A stretch of DNA of 50,535 bases from Acidimicrobiaceae bacterium (GCA_947490975.1 CANLHV010000002.1:1-50535); one strand, 5' to 3'. Positions 30,240 to 41,736 are shown, counted from the first letter of the stretch. Numbers and translations are program-made. Notes: a model not told the origin generated them from the sequence alone.

Positions 30240-31336
30240 CACGAAATATTCGACCTGCGTTGCTTGTGCTTCAAGACGGCTCTGTCTTTGAAGGAGAAGC
30301 GATTGGTGCCAATAGTTCAGAAATCTCAGCGCCTGTTATCGCTCGTGGTGAAGTTGTCTTTCACACGGGGCTGTCTGGCTACCAAGAAATTTTGACTGAT
30401 CCCTCATATGCGGGGCAGATCATCACATTTACAACACCACATATAGGCAACTACGGCACGAGTGCGGCTGATAACGAGTCTTCAAAAATTTTCGCACGCG
30501 GAGTGATTGTTCGTGAACTTGCTCGACGACGCAGCAACTGGCGCAGTGATGATTCTCTCGACTCGTTTCTTAAACATCACGAGATTTCGGGGATTGCGGG
30601 CATCGATACGCGAAGATTAACTCGCGTGTTACGTGATTCTGGTGCAATGCCCGGTGCGTTCGGCACCGCGAGCGAGTCTGATTTGCGACAGGCGGCAGCC
30701 AAAGAAAAGGGCACAGCCGGCCGCAACCTTATTGCGCAAGTGACCACGACAAAAAGTTATGTTCATGGTGCGGGTAAATTCAAAGTCGTTGCCTTCGATT
30801 TTGGAATCAAAACAACAATCCTGAATTGTTTGGCAGAGTTCGCCACAGTACACGTAGTACCAGCGTCAACTTCGGCCGCCGAAGTTATGGCGCTGTCTCC
30901 AGATGGAGTCTTTCTTTCGAATGGTCCTGGTGATCCTGAAATGGTGCACGGTGCTCCGGCAACAATTCGCGAATTATTCGGCACGGGTGTGCCGGTGTTT
31001 GGCATTTGCCTTGGGCATCAGTTGATGGCTCTTGCGCTCGGTGGAAAGACATTCAAATTGCCGTTCGGACATCACGGCGCAAATCACCCTGTGCGCAATC
31101 TCGCTACGAATACGGTCGAGATCACCAGTCAGAACCACAATTTTTGTGTTGACGCAGATTCTCTGGCGACAAAAGCCGAAGTTACCCACGTCAACCTAAA
31201 CGACAACACCAATGAGGGCATGCGAGTGCTCGGCGCCAATGCGTTCAGTGTGCAATATCATCCTGAAGCAGGCCCAGGACCGCACGACAGTAGATATTTG
31301 TTTGGTGAGTTTGTTTCGCGGATGGAAGCCAAGTAG
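30236..31336 (+). CDS. carA: Carbamoyl-phosphate synthase small subunit
   Basis: [66 protein letters not shown]. Confidence 0.98.
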   Translation: MTRNIRPALLVLQDGSVFEGEAIGANSSEISAPVIARGEVVFHTGLSGYQEILTDPSYAGQIITFTTPHIGNYGTSAADNESSKIFARGVIVRELARRRSNWRSDDSLDSFLKHHEISGIAGIDTRRLTRVLRDSGAMPGAFGTASESDLRQAAAKEKGTAGRNLIAQVTTTKSYVHGAGKFKVVAFDFGIKTTILNCLAEFATVHVVPASTSAAEVMALSPDGVFLSNGPGDPEMVHGAPATIRELFGTGVPVFGICLGHQLMALALGGKTFKLPFGHHGANHPVRNLATNTVEITSQNHNFCVDADSLATKAEVTHVNLNDNTNEGMRVLGANAFSVQYHPEAGPGPHDSRYLFGEFVSRMEAK

Positions 31337-34300
31337 TGCCAAGACGTAACGACATAAAGTCGATTCTTGTTTTGGGGTCAGGGCCAATTGTCATTGGCCA
31401 GGCTTGCGAGTTCGACTATTCGGGCACGCAAGCATGCCGAGTATTGCGCAGCGAGGGATATCGCGTGATTCTGGCGAATTCAAATCCTGCGACGATCATG
31501 ACTGATCCTGACTTTGCCGATCGCACTTACATCGAGCCCCTTACTCCTGATTTCATCGAAAAAATCATTGAGCGCGAAAAACCCGATGCAGTGTTGCCAA
31601 CCCTCGGAGGACAAACTGCATTGAATTTAGCAATGGAGCTCTTTGCGCGCGGCAAGGTTGGCGTGCCTGGCACGCCCGAACTAATTGGTGCAAATGCAGA
31701 GGCGATTTCTACCGCCGAAGATCGCGGAAAATTCAAAGAAGCGATGATCGAGATTGGTCTCAGTGTGCCGCGATCAGGTATTGCGCATACGTTGCCAGAA
31801 GCACAGAAGATTCTCAAAGAAATCGGGTTGCCAGTGATCATTCGCCCTGCCTACATTTTGGGAGGTCGCGGCACAGGTATTGCCCACACGCCAGAAGAGT
31901 TCAAATTGGTTGTCACCAATGGCTTGGCGGCTAGTCCGATTTCAGAAGTTCTGATCGAAACTTCAATTGTCGGCTGGAAAGAATACGAACTCGAAGTAAT
32001 GCGCGACCGCAATGACAATTGCGTGATTATCTGCTCGATTGAAAACGTCGATGCAATGGGTGTGCATACCGGTGATTCGATAACTGTTGCACCAGCAATG
32101 ACACTTTCAGATGTCGAATATCAAAAGATGCGCGATGCTGCGTTTGCGTGTATCCGCCGAGTTGGTGTCGAGACCGGTGGTTCAAACGTACAATTCGCGG
32201 TCAATCCGACTACGGGTGAGCAGGTTGTCATAGAAATGAATCCACGTGTTTCGCGCAGTTCGGCGCTGGCTTCAAAAGCGACGGGTTTTCCGATTGCAAA
32301 GATCGCCGCAAAACTCGCTGTCGGCTACACATTGGATGAGATTTCAAACGACATCACCAAAAAGACTCCGGCGAGTTTTGAGCCGACGATCGACTATGTA
32401 GTAGTCAAGATTCCGCGTTGGGCCTTCGAGAAGTTTCCTGGCACTTCTGGTGTGCTGGGCACTCAAATGCAAAGTGTTGGCGAGGCGATGGCGATTGGTC
32501 GAACATTCACCGAGAGTCTGCAAAAGGCGTTGCGCTCACTTGAGATTGGGCGATTCGGTCTGAACTGTGACCCAGGCGAAGAAAATTACTTGACGCTTAG
32601 CGATGAAGAATTGTTGAGGCAAATTTCGATACCAACACCTGAAAGAATTTTTCAGATTGGTGAGTGTCTTCGCAGAAAAATAACAATTGAGATCGTTGCA
32701 GAGCATTGCCAATACGATCCGTGGTTTCTCGACCAAATGCTTACGATCGTTGAAGAGCGAGAGTTTTTGGCCGAGCACGAGATGTCATCTCTGACAAAAC
32801 TTGAGTGGTTGCGCGCCAAGCGAATGGGGTTTGCCGATGCGCAGTTGGCTTGGCTATGGAAAACGACCGAAGCAGATGTTCGGGCTAGTCGGCTGGCATT
32901 GGGGGTTCGACCAACGTATAAAGCGGTTGATACTTGTAGCGCCGAATTCTCGGCACAGACGCCATATCACTATTCGACATACGAAGATGAGTCTGAGATT
33001 CATGCTTCGACAAAAGAGTCGGTGATCATTTTAGGTAGTGGCCCTAATCGCATAGGTCAGGGCATTGAGTTTGATTATTGCTGTGTGCACGCGAGTTTTG
33101 CATTGCGCGACGCAGGTTTCGAAACAATCATGCTCAACTGCAATCCTGAGACAGTTTCAACTGACTACGACACGTCAGACAAACTGTATTTCGAGCCGCT
33201 CACACTTGAAGACGTATTAAACGTGATTGAGGCTGAAACAGTTTCTTCTGGCGTGAAGCCAAAGGTGATTGTTGGGTTGGGCGGCCAGACTCCGCTGAAA
33301 CTTGCTGCGCGAATTCCTGCTGAATTGATTGCCGGAACGAACAGCAACAGCATTGACATCGCCGAAGACCGCGAAAAGTGGAGTGCATTGTGTGAGGCAA
33401 ACGCGATTGCTCAGCCCCCGGGTGGCACCGCGCGAAATGTAGATCAGGCAGTCGAGATCGCCGAGAAGATCGGCTACCCGGTTTTGGTTCGGCCAAGTTA
33501 CGTGTTGGGTGGGCGGGCGATGCAGATCGTTCATGATGAGACACAACTTAAAAAGGCGATGCAAGAGATGGACCAAGCAGGTTCGCTTGGACGCGAAGGT
33601 GGGTTATCAGCCGAGCGTCCTGTTTTGGTTGATCGGTTTTTAGAAGATGCAATCGAAGTAGACGTCGATGCGATTCGAGATGCCTCTGCAGAGATTCTGA
33701 TCGGTGGGGTAATGGAACACGTCGAACAGGCCGGTGTGCATTCGGGCGACTCGGCATGCACGATTCCGCCCGTGACGCTGTCACCAAAAATTATCGAAGA
33801 AATAGAAACCACGGTTAAAAAGATTGCCAATTCGTTGAATGTCATTGGTCTAATCAACGTGCAGTTTGCTGTCGCGGGGTCAACTGTCTATGTAATTGAA
33901 GCCAATCCGCGAGCAAGTCGAACTGTTCCGTTCGTTGCTAAAGCAACTGGCGTGCAGTTGGTCAAGGTTGCAAGTCGAGTAATGCTTGGTGCAACGCTTG
34001 CGCAACTGCGACAAGAAGGTCTATTGCCCGAGCGAGTTTCTGGTGGCCATGTTTCTGTCAAAGAAGCAGTGCTGCCGTTTAATCGGTTCGCCGAAGTCGA
34101 CACCGCACTTGGCCCTGAAATGCGTTCGACAGGCGAAGTAATGGGAATTGATGATTCATTCGCTCGTGCTTTTGCAAAAGCACAATTTGCGGCAGGTACG
34201 ACCCTTCCCGAGAGCGGCCTTGTCTTCGTTTCACTTAACGATCGAGACAAAAGTGGCGGCGTAGAAGTTGTTAAAGGTTTAAGTTCTCTGGGCCTTCAGA

Positions 34301-34632
34301 TTGCAGCGACTTCGGGAACTGCAAAATATCTGACAGAAAACGGGTGTGTTGTGACTCGAGTTGTTAGCAAGTTTTCTGAGCGAAAAACCCCAGACAAAAA
34401 CTTTGATGATGCGGTGAAACTAATCGAAGCCGGTGAGATTGTGCTTGTGATCAATACTCCACACGGTTATGGCACTCGCAGTGACGGTGAGGCAATTCGC
34501 AAATCGGCAAACAACTGTCGCGTTTCTGTGGTGACAACACTTAGTGCGGCTCAAGCAGCAGTGCAAGGGATGATCGAGCAACGCAATCGACCATTTACGG
34601 TCAAGTCACTTCAAGAATTTCACGCTAGATAA
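31336..34632 (+). CDS. carB: Carbamoyl-phosphate synthase large subunit
   Basis: [49 protein letters not shown]; duplicated ATP-grasp halves; C-terminal MGS domain. Confidence 0.98.
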   Translation: MPRRNDIKSILVLGSGPIVIGQACEFDYSGTQACRVLRSEGYRVILANSNPATIMTDPDFADRTYIEPLTPDFIEKIIEREKPDAVLPTLGGQTALNLAMELFARGKVGVPGTPELIGANAEAISTAEDRGKFKEAMIEIGLSVPRSGIAHTLPEAQKILKEIGLPVIIRPAYILGGRGTGIAHTPEEFKLVVTNGLAASPISEVLIETSIVGWKEYELEVMRDRNDNCVIICSIENVDAMGVHTGDSITVAPAMTLSDVEYQKMRDAAFACIRRVGVETGGSNVQFAVNPTTGEQVVIEMNPRVSRSSALASKATGFPIAKIAAKLAVGYTLDEISNDITKKTPASFEPTIDYVVVKIPRWAFEKFPGTSGVLGTQMQSVGEAMAIGRTFTESLQKALRSLEIGRFGLNCDPGEENYLTLSDEELLRQISIPTPERIFQIGECLRRKITIEIVAEHCQYDPWFLDQMLTIVEEREFLAEHEMSSLTKLEWLRAKRMGFADAQLAWLWKTTEADVRASRLALGVRPTYKAVDTCSAEFSAQTPYHYSTYEDESEIHASTKESVIILGSGPNRIGQGIEFDYCCVHASFALRDAGFETIMLNCNPETVSTDYDTSDKLYFEPLTLEDVLNVIEAETVSSGVKPKVIVGLGGQTPLKLAARIPAELIAGTNSNSIDIAEDREKWSALCEANAIAQPPGGTARNVDQAVEIAEKIGYPVLVRPSYVLGGRAMQIVHDETQLKKAMQEMDQAGSLGREGGLSAERPVLVDRFLEDAIEVDVDAIRDASAEILIGGVMEHVEQAGVHSGDSACTIPPVTLSPKIIEEIETTVKKIANSLNVIGLINVQFAVAGSTVYVIEANPRASRTVPFVAKATGVQLVKVASRVMLGATLAQLRQEGLLPERVSGGHVSVKEAVLPFNRFAEVDTALGPEMRSTGEVMGIDDSFARAFAKAQFAAGTTLPESGLVFVSLNDRDKSGGVEVVKGLSSLGLQIAATSGTAKYLTENGCVVTRVVSKFSERKTPDKNFDDAVKLIEAGEIVLVINTPHGYGTRSDGEAIRKSANNCRVSVVTTLSAAQAAVQGMIEQRNRPFTVKSLQEFHAR

Positions 34633-35570
34633 TGCAGCGCAAAGCAATTTCGATTGGTTCAGTCGAACTTGCTGAGCCGATTTTAACCGCTTCTGGCACG
34701 GCTGGTTACGGCGCCGAATTTGATTCGTACTTTCCATTAAAAAAAATTGGTGCTGTTGTCACAAAATCGGTAGCGCACTTTGCGTGGCCTGGCAACCCGG
34801 CGCCTCGATTGCACCCGACACCTTCGGGAATGCTCAATGCAGTTGGGCTGCAAGGTAGCGGAGTTGAAAGTTTTATCGAACGAGATTTACCGTTGTTGCA
34901 AAACTCTGGGGCAAAAATAGTAGTCAGCATTTGGGGTCACAGCATCGATGATTATTCTCAGGCTGCCAAGATGCTGGCCGGTGTGCGTGAACATATTGCC
35001 GCAATCGAAATTAATCTTTCTTGTCCTAACTTGAGCGGAAATCACGCAATGTTCAGCCACGACGCAATGCTGAGCGGTCAAGTTGTCGAGTCATGTCTAA
35101 TTGCCGATTTACCGTTGTGGGCGAAGTTAAGCCCCAACACTTCGTTATTGGTAGATGTTGCACGTGCTGTTCATTCGGCTGGTGCGCAAGCGGTGACGCT
35201 GGTCAATACTGCTATCGGCATGGCGATTGACACTGACACCGGGTTGCCGATACTCGGAAATGTGCGTGGAGGTTTATCAGGGTCCGCACTGCATCCGATT
35301 GCCGTGCGTTGTATATATGAGGTAAGAGCGGCGTTACCTCAGATCAAGATTTTGGGTGCTGGTGGTGTCGTGTCTGGTCAAACAGCAGCCGAATTAATGC
35401 TTGCAGGGGCTGATGCAGTGCAGGTGGGTACGGCGACCTTTGCTGATCCGAGGGCACCAATCAAAATATTGCGCCAACTACACAAGTGGGCGAATTCGCA
35501 CTCGATCTCTGATTGGTCGCAGGTGACATCGGCGTCGCATCGTGGCGGTCTAAAAAATCGCACCAAGTAA
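34632..35570 (+). CDS. pyrD: Dihydroorotate dehydrogenase, class 1 (1B-like)
   Basis: ILTASGTAGYGAEF; GMLNAVGLQGSGVESF; EINLSCPNLSG with the catalytic-Cys class 1 signature. Confidence 0.93.
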   Translation: MQRKAISIGSVELAEPILTASGTAGYGAEFDSYFPLKKIGAVVTKSVAHFAWPGNPAPRLHPTPSGMLNAVGLQGSGVESFIERDLPLLQNSGAKIVVSIWGHSIDDYSQAAKMLAGVREHIAAIEINLSCPNLSGNHAMFSHDAMLSGQVVESCLIADLPLWAKLSPNTSLLVDVARAVHSAGAQAVTLVNTAIGMAIDTDTGLPILGNVRGGLSGSALHPIAVRCIYEVRAALPQIKILGAGGVVSGQTAAELMLAGADAVQVGTATFADPRAPIKILRQLHKWANSHSISDWSQVTSASHRGGLKNRTK

Positions 35571-35603
35571 GACGGTTTGAGACCTTAGAACTAGAATGGA
35601 TTA

Positions 35604-35912
35604 ATGGCAACGTCGCCTGCTGATATCAACACTCGCGAGATTGCGATATCTGCTGTGCTTGAACTGCGTGTTGCAATGAACAAAGTTCTTGAGCAAATTG
35701 CGAGTGGTGAGCGATCTTTGACTTTGGTGATGCAGCCAAGTGACGAATTGCCGTTGAATGAACTTTATGTTGTCAAAGTTCTCGAGTCGTTTTCGCACAT
35801 TGGCAAAATTCGCGCCCGGCAAGTACTAGATGCATTACAGATTTCACACAAGCACAAAATTGGTATTCTCAACCAAGATCAGCGAACGTTGATCAGTGAG
35901 GCACTTAAGTGA
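35604..35912 (+). CDS. mihF: Actinobacterial integration host factor (mIHF-type)
   Basis: LNELYVVKVLESFSHIGKIRARQVLDALQISHKHKIGILNQDQRTLI resembles mIHF; located immediately upstream of gmk. Confidence 0.88.
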   Translation: MATSPADINTREIAISAVLELRVAMNKVLEQIASGERSLTLVMQPSDELPLNELYVVKVLESFSHIGKIRARQVLDALQISHKHKIGILNQDQRTLISEALK

Positions 35913-36478
35913 GCGTCAATCGTGCTGGCCTAGTGATTGTTGTTTCTGGACCTGGTGGTGTTGGCAAGAGCACAATTGTCGAAAAACTAGTTCAGCGCGA
36001 CGAACAACTTTGGCTAAGTCGTTCTTGGACGACACGCGAGCAGCGACCGGGCGAAGCATTTGATGCATACAAATTTGTTACGAAGCAAGAATTCGAAGAC
36101 AATATCGCCGCCAACGGTTTTCTTGAATGGACCGATTTTCTCGGCAATCTTTACGGCACCCCGACACCCAATCCGCCTGTAGGCAAAGATACGGTTCTCG
36201 AAATTGAAGTTGACGGTGCGCAACAGGTCAAGCGTCTAAACGAATCCGCGCTTCTTTTGTTTGTCTTGCCACCGTCAAGGCAAGAACAAAAAGCGCGGCT
36301 CAGAGGTCGGGGCGATGCAGATCAAAAAGTAGAGAAGCGTTTGCGTAAAGCCGAAGAAGAAGAGCCGGTCGGCAAAGCCATTGCTGATTACGTGATTATT
36401 AACGATGACCTCGAATCAACGCTCGAAGAAATGAGTCGGATTATCGCCTACGAGCGTAAACAGCGCACGCCCAGTTAG
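35909..36478 (+). CDS. gmk: Guanylate kinase
   Basis: VVSGPGGVGKSTIVEKL; SRSWTTREQRPGE; GNLYGTP; EIEVDGAQQVK. Confidence 0.96.
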   Translation: MSVNRAGLVIVVSGPGGVGKSTIVEKLVQRDEQLWLSRSWTTREQRPGEAFDAYKFVTKQEFEDNIAANGFLEWTDFLGNLYGTPTPNPPVGKDTVLEIEVDGAQQVKRLNESALLLFVLPPSRQEQKARLRGRGDADQKVEKRLRKAEEEEPVGKAIADYVIINDDLESTLEEMSRIIAYERKQRTPS

Positions 36479-36551
36479 ATATAGGGCTATACTCAATACC
36501 CGCAAGCCGAGCCAATTGAGATCGCCTTGTGTTGAGCGCCAGGAGGCAAAA

Positions 36552-36896
36552 GTGACTACCGAAGACACGATGATGAACCCAGCAATTGAGTCGCTGATGG
36601 GGCACACAGGTTCGAAATTTTCTCTAGTAACACTCTCAGCTCGTCGTGCGCGCGAGATCAATTCTTATTTCAATCAACTTGGTGACGGTCTTGGCAATAT
36701 GGTGCCACCGCAAGTTAGTTCGACGGCACGAAAGCCGCTATCAATTAGTTTTGAAGAAATCGCTGCTGGCAAGATTCAACTTGTTGCCAAGACGATCGAA
36801 GAAGTTTTGGCCGAGAATGAAGCAGCACTTGCCGCTGAAAAACAGGCAGAACTTGATGCGATGCAAGATTCAACAACAGAGCAAGCCGCCGAGTAA
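36552..36896 (+). CDS. rpoZ: DNA-directed RNA polymerase omega subunit
   Basis: MNPAIESLMGHTGSKFSLVTLSARRAREINSYF; AGGAGG at 36541-36546 and GTG start at 36552. Confidence 0.93.
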   Translation: MTTEDTMMNPAIESLMGHTGSKFSLVTLSARRAREINSYFNQLGDGLGNMVPPQVSSTARKPLSISFEEIAAGKIQLVAKTIEEVLAENEAALAAEKQAELDAMQDSTTEQAAE

Positions 36897-36914
36897 GCCG
36901 AAAAGTTTGCGTCG

Positions 36915-38108
36915 ATGAAAAAATATTCATTTACTTCAGAGAGTGTCACCGAAGGTCACCCCGACAAGATGGCCGATCAGGTTTCTGATGCGGTTCTTGA
37001 TGCAATTTTGGCAGAGGACGCCAATGGCCGTGTTGCTTGCGAAACTTTGCTGACTACAGGACTTTGCGTTGTCGCTGGCGAGATCACAACTAGCGCATAC
37101 GTCGACATTCCAAAGATCGCCCGCGAAGTTATTAAAGGCATCGGTTACGACAATGCACTTTATGGTTTTGACGGCAACACCTGCGGCGTAATCGTCAGTA
37201 TTGACGAACAAAGCCCGAACATCGCCCAAGGTGTGGATGTCAGCGAAGAAATTCGTGCCGGCAAAAGCGGTGAAGACAAATTAAACAGTCAAGGTGCTGG
37301 CGACCAAGGAATGATGTTTGGCTACGCATGTACCGAAACTGAAGACCTGATGCCGTTGCCAATTTGGCTGGCTCACCGCATGGCAGAAAAGCTCAGCGAA
37401 GTGCGAAAGTCTGGTGCAATTCCATACTTGCGCCCAGATGGCAAGACCCAAGTCACTTTCGACTACGAAAACGGTGTGCCAGTTCGTTTGCGCACAGTTT
37501 TGATTTCTACTCAACATGCCGACGGCATCAATCGCGACACAGTCATTCGTCCAGACTTGATCGAACAAGTTATTCGCCCGGTGATTCCTGCGCAGTTTGC
37601 AAAAGATGACTATGCCGTTTATGTCAACCCAACTGGCGAATTCGTCAAAGGTGGTCCGCACGCCGACACCGGTTTGACTGGCCGCAAGATCATCGTCGAT
37701 ACATACGGCGGTATGGGTCGTCACGGTGGTGGTGCATTCAGCGGAAAAGATCCCTCAAAAGTTGACCGTTCGGCAGCATATGCAGCGCGTTGGGTAGCCA
37801 AGCACGTCGTTGCATCGGGTGCAGCCAAGCGATGTGAGTTGCAAGTCGCTTATGCAATCGGCATGGCACAACCAATCAGCATTTTCGTCGAAACATTCGG
37901 CACCAACACGGTTGATGAATCTGTGATCGAGTCGGCCGTAAGCGCAGTATTCGATCTTCGTCCAGCCGCGATTTTGCGTGACCTCGATCTGAAGCGACCG
38001 ATTTATCAGAAGACCGCCGCTTATGGCCACTTCGGTCGCAGCGAGCCGAATTTCACTTGGGAGAAGTTGTCGAAGCTCAAAGAGTTCAAGGCAGCAGTCA
38101 AACTCTGA
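36915..38108 (+). CDS. metK: S-adenosylmethionine synthetase
   Basis: [59 protein letters not shown]. Confidence 0.98.
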   Translation: MKKYSFTSESVTEGHPDKMADQVSDAVLDAILAEDANGRVACETLLTTGLCVVAGEITTSAYVDIPKIAREVIKGIGYDNALYGFDGNTCGVIVSIDEQSPNIAQGVDVSEEIRAGKSGEDKLNSQGAGDQGMMFGYACTETEDLMPLPIWLAHRMAEKLSEVRKSGAIPYLRPDGKTQVTFDYENGVPVRLRTVLISTQHADGINRDTVIRPDLIEQVIRPVIPAQFAKDDYAVYVNPTGEFVKGGPHADTGLTGRKIIVDTYGGMGRHGGGAFSGKDPSKVDRSAAYAARWVAKHVVASGAAKRCELQVAYAIGMAQPISIFVETFGTNTVDESVIESAVSAVFDLRPAAILRDLDLKRPIYQKTAAYGHFGRSEPNFTWEKLSKLKEFKAAVKL

Positions 38109-38119
38109 TTCAAACTGCG

Positions 38120-39865
38120 GTGCCCCCGGTTCGGGTAGCGCGAGTCGTTCCTGATGTAACAGGAGTCGACAAAATTTTTGATTACTTGGTGCCAGAGGCA
38201 CTTGTCGAAACTGTGCGGGTTGGCGTCAGAGTGCGGGTGCCGCTGCATGGAAGAAATGTTGCTGGCTGGGTAGTCGAAATCGGTGAGCCAAGTGTCGGAC
38301 TTGACGCTAAAAAAATCAAGAGCGTAATCAAAGTATTGGGTCTAGGTGCAACTATTGAGATTGTTGACCTTGCCGTTTGGGCAACCAAGCGTTGGGCGGG
38401 TCGAATGCGCTCATTCATTTCGACTGCGGCACCAGAAACTTTGGTCAAAAGTGTTCCATCAGCGCGCTATATGCCGCGCGCGGTTCAATATGCGTCAGAT
38501 GCTTTTGAGAAAATTAAAGATTTTGGTGGTGGTTTGATAACCGTTGCACCACTGACAAACTTGGCGCCGTTCATAAGTGCAGTTGCCTGTGATGGGCCAA
38601 CAATTGTCGTGATGCCGACACAACATCGAGTGAAACTTCTTGCTGCAGCGTTGAGAGCGAACAATTTTTCTGTTGCTCAATGGCCACAAGACTGGGCATT
38701 GGCTTACGGTGGCGTCGATGTCGTGATTGGTACTCGAAGTGCAGTTTGGGCACCCGTCGAGAAGTTTGCCAATATAGTCGTCGTCGACGAGCATGATGAC
38801 TTGTTGCAAGAAGAGCGAAGTCCAACTTGGCATGCTCGTGATGTTGCGATCGAGCGCGCATCACGCGTTGGTGCGAGGTGTGTCTTGCTGTCGCCAATCG
38901 CGTCTTTAGCAGCACGCAAATGGGCAGGTGACCGTCGAGTTGTAGACACTCAGGGCAAATGGCCCGAAGTTTTAATAGTTGATCGCAACAAAGACGAGCA
39001 ATGGAGCCGATCGTTGATCTCATCTGAATTAATCGCCGAGCTGCGCGATAAATCGCGACGAGTGGTTTGTGTACTGAACAGCAAGGGTCGTGCTCGATTG
39101 ACAGCATGTGGATCGTGTCGCAATATTTTGCGATGCGAAAAATGTGATGCCGCGCTAAACCAGTCAGACAAGACGATGCTTGATTGCCCGCGTTGCGGAG
39201 AGTCAAGACCTGTGATCTGTCAAGTGTGCGGTTCAAGCAGTTGTGCGGTGCTTAAACCGGGTGTGGCTCGATTGCGAGAAGAGCTCGAAGCCGCCGCAAA
39301 TCGATCAGTTTTCGAAGTAACAGCTGCAACAGAATCAGTAAACGAGCGTTGCAATGTTTTTGTGGGCACCGAGGCTGTTTTGCATCGGGTACAAAGTGCC
39401 GACACAGTCGTATTTCTAGATATTGATTCAGAGTTACTTGCACCCCGATACCGCGCCAATGAAATTGTGGCGACGCTAGTCGTGCATGCGGCAAGACTCG
39501 TCGGCCGTTCGAATCAGAATCAGCGAATTTTGTTACAGACTCATACTCCTGATAACGCTTTTTTGGTTGGTCTGAAGATCGGTGATTTGAATCAGTATTT
39601 TGCCAGCGATGATGCTCGACGGTCATTATTGAAGTTTCCGCCTTACGGCTCAATCGCCCAAGTTTCTGGCAAAGGAACGAAGGCATTTCTTGACTCGTTG
39701 AATGAGTCACTCGAATATTCTGCGGTTGTGCAGACCATGAATAAAGACACAGAGAACGGATTAATCCGCGCAGAAAATTGGCAACAATTGACCGATGTGC
39801 TTTCGTCGGCGCAGCGTCCCGCTAAGTCTCGGCTCACATTTCATATTGATCCGCCTCGCGTATAG
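38120..39865 (+). CDS. priA: PriA-like primosomal protein N' (actinobacterial type, degenerate helicase motifs)
   Basis: VARVVPDVTGVDKIFDYLVPEAL; Cys-rich CGSCRNILRCEKCDAAL...CPRCGESRPVICQVCG. No Walker A recognisable; DEAH box replaced by VVDEHDDLLQ. Start is GTG at 38120 or slightly upstream. Confidence 0.88.
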   Translation: MPPVRVARVVPDVTGVDKIFDYLVPEALVETVRVGVRVRVPLHGRNVAGWVVEIGEPSVGLDAKKIKSVIKVLGLGATIEIVDLAVWATKRWAGRMRSFISTAAPETLVKSVPSARYMPRAVQYASDAFEKIKDFGGGLITVAPLTNLAPFISAVACDGPTIVVMPTQHRVKLLAAALRANNFSVAQWPQDWALAYGGVDVVIGTRSAVWAPVEKFANIVVVDEHDDLLQEERSPTWHARDVAIERASRVGARCVLLSPIASLAARKWAGDRRVVDTQGKWPEVLIVDRNKDEQWSRSLISSELIAELRDKSRRVVCVLNSKGRARLTACGSCRNILRCEKCDAALNQSDKTMLDCPRCGESRPVICQVCGSSSCAVLKPGVARLREELEAAANRSVFEVTAATESVNERCNVFVGTEAVLHRVQSADTVVFLDIDSELLAPRYRANEIVATLVVHAARLVGRSNQNQRILLQTHTPDNAFLVGLKIGDLNQYFASDDARRSLLKFPPYGSIAQVSGKGTKAFLDSLNESLEYSAVVQTMNKDTENGLIRAENWQQLTDVLSSAQRPAKSRLTFHIDPPRV

Positions 39866-39901
39866 ATCGTTGGCGTTGAAGGCTTAGGTAGTGTTGATGG
39901 G

Positions 39902-40423
39902 GTGAGTTACGACATCAGAACCTTCGGCGACCCCGTATTAAAGACGTGCGCCGCCGAGATCACAAATATCGATTCAAAACTGATCAAGCTCACTGACGAG
40001 ATGTTTGAAGTGATGTATCAGGCTCCGGGTTTGGGTCTTGCAGCGCCACAAATCGGGGTGCAGAAGCAACTCTTTGTTTATGACGTAGATGACGAACCAC
40101 AAGTTTTGATCAACCCAAAAATCGTTGAATCAAGCGGTGAGTGGGTTTATGACGAAGGGTGCTTGTCAATACCAGGACTTTATGTCGAGATGCTGCGCCC
40201 GAAGCTCGTGCTTGTTGAGGCGACAAACTTAGACGGCAACACGATTCAAATTGAGGCTGACGAGTTGCTGGCACGTTTGTTTCAACACGAGATTGATCAC
40301 CTGCAAGGCGTCTTGATGTTTGAACGAATGACACCAGATCAGAGAAAGCAAGCTCTTGCCGAATATCGTCGACGCGAAGAAAACAAGATCGAAAGCGAAC
40401 CAACGCACTTAAGACTGTCGTGA
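39902..40423 (+). CDS. def: Peptide deformylase
   Basis: GLGLAAPQIGVQKQLFVYD; EGCLSIPGLY; LARLFQHEIDHLQGVLMFERM. Confidence 0.97.
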   Translation: MSYDIRTFGDPVLKTCAAEITNIDSKLIKLTDEMFEVMYQAPGLGLAAPQIGVQKQLFVYDVDDEPQVLINPKIVESSGEWVYDEGCLSIPGLYVEMLRPKLVLVEATNLDGNTIQIEADELLARLFQHEIDHLQGVLMFERMTPDQRKQALAEYRRREENKIESEPTHLRLS

Positions 40424-41349
40424 GTTCTCTCGCACCTTTGCCCATTGCGGGTGCGTCAAGGGTCGTATTTCTAGGCACACCTGAGATCGCTGTGCCATAC
40501 CTTGAAGCACTAGTCGCAAGTGGGGTAGTAGTTGAATTAGTAGTGACTCGACCAGACGTTCGCCGGGGCAGGGGAAACGAAGTTTCTGCGAGCCCCGTGA
40601 AAGTTGCAGCACAAAACCTTGGCCTAACCGTTTCTCACGATGTCAGCGATGTCTTGGGTGTCGCCAAAGATAATTCTGGTCTTCTCGGTGTTGTTGTTGC
40701 ATTCGGAGAGTTGATTTCTGTCGAAGTTTTATCGCTAGTGCCAATGGTGAATGTGCATTTTTCGCTGCTTCCGCGATGGCGTGGTGCGGCACCTGTTGAG
40801 CGCGCGATCTTGGCTGGTGATCAGACAACGGGTGTTTGTATTATGCGTGTCGTCGAAAAATTAGACGAGGGCGAGGTTTATGCGCGGCAAGAAGTAGCAA
40901 TTGCCACGAACGATGATGTTGAGTCGCTTAAATCGAAACTTAACGCAGTCGCAATCAAGTTGTTGTTGAGCAAAATTAAGGCTGGTTTCGGTAGTGGGGT
41001 CAGTCAAACAGGTGAGGCGAGTTATGCGAAAAAGATAAAAACTAATGATTTGCAAATCGATTGGAGCAAATCGGCCAATCAGATTTCTCGACAAGTTCGT
41101 GTTGGTGGTGCGTTTACAACTATTAATGGTCGACGAATAAAGATTCTGAATGCGCAAGTGGTTGATGGCGTCACTGTCGATTTTCAACCCGGTCAAGTTT
41201 GTGAAGTTAATTCGAAGTATTGCTGTGTAGCAACCGGCGAAAAAGCATTGTCACTTATCGAGGTTCAGCCGGAGGCCAAGTCTGTAATGAAGATTGAAGA
41301 GTGGCTAAATGGGGCGAGACTCAGTGTTGAGTCACTATTTGGTATCTGA
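40420..41349 (+). CDS. fmt: Methionyl-tRNA formyltransferase
   Basis: VVFLGTPEIAVPYLEAL; NVHFSLLPRWRGAAPVERAILAGDQTTGVCIMRVVEKLDEGEVY. Confidence 0.96.
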   Translation: MSSLAPLPIAGASRVVFLGTPEIAVPYLEALVASGVVVELVVTRPDVRRGRGNEVSASPVKVAAQNLGLTVSHDVSDVLGVAKDNSGLLGVVVAFGELISVEVLSLVPMVNVHFSLLPRWRGAAPVERAILAGDQTTGVCIMRVVEKLDEGEVYARQEVAIATNDDVESLKSKLNAVAIKLLLSKIKAGFGSGVSQTGEASYAKKIKTNDLQIDWSKSANQISRQVRVGGAFTTINGRRIKILNAQVVDGVTVDFQPGQVCEVNSKYCCVATGEKALSLIEVQPEAKSVMKIEEWLNGARLSVESLFGI

Positions 41350-41357
41350 GCAGTTGG

Positions 41358-41654
41358 CTAGTTGTTTTCTGTTGTCAACTTGACATAGACCAAGCGAATA
41401 TTCGCCAACGCATCTTTGAATGTTTCGTGATCTTCGCCAAGACGACTGCCAAGCGCGTCGACTATTGCCGCGAGTGCATCAATCGCGAGTCGGGCATCAT
41501 CAAACCTTGGTGGATTTGCGCCTAGATGTATTGCGGCCAATTCGTATAGACCGACTACGTGGTTGGCTACAACGACATTGGCGGGTGTGTCAGCAAGCCG
41601 CGCTCGGGCTTCGGCAAGTGCTTTTTCTTGCTCTGGTGTGGGGTTGTCACTCAT
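41358..41654 (-). CDS. DUF1844-like small protein (only convincing minus-strand gene)
   Basis: Acidic protein of about 98 aa (MSDNPTPEQEKALAEARARLADTPANVVVANHVVGLYELAAIHLG...FDDARLAIDALAAIVDAL); composition and position divergent to infC resemble actinobacterial DUF1844. ATG at 41666 also possible. Confidence 0.75.
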   Translation of the reverse strand: MSDNPTPEQEKALAEARARLADTPANVVVANHVVGLYELAAIHLGANPPRFDDARLAIDALAAIVDALGSRLGEDHETFKDALANIRLVYVKLTTENN

Positions 41655-41722
41655 TTGCGATACCATTATGCCTTACGTAATCAGAGAGATAGTTCATATC
41701 TTTTCGGTTACACAGCAAAAGT

Positions 41723-41736
41723 GGAAACTAGTTTCC
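41723..41736. repeat. Perfect 14-bp palindrome GGAAACTAGTTTCC in the DUF1844-infC intergenic region
   Basis: Self-reverse-complementary; imperfectly extends outward (AAGTGG.../...CCCACCTT). Confidence 0.8.

Noticed and set aside
38571-39236. 221-aa antisense ORF opposite priA
   Set aside because: Lies fully within the conserved priA frame; sequence is low-information, His/Arg/Leu-rich and typical of antisense ORFs in this codon usage.
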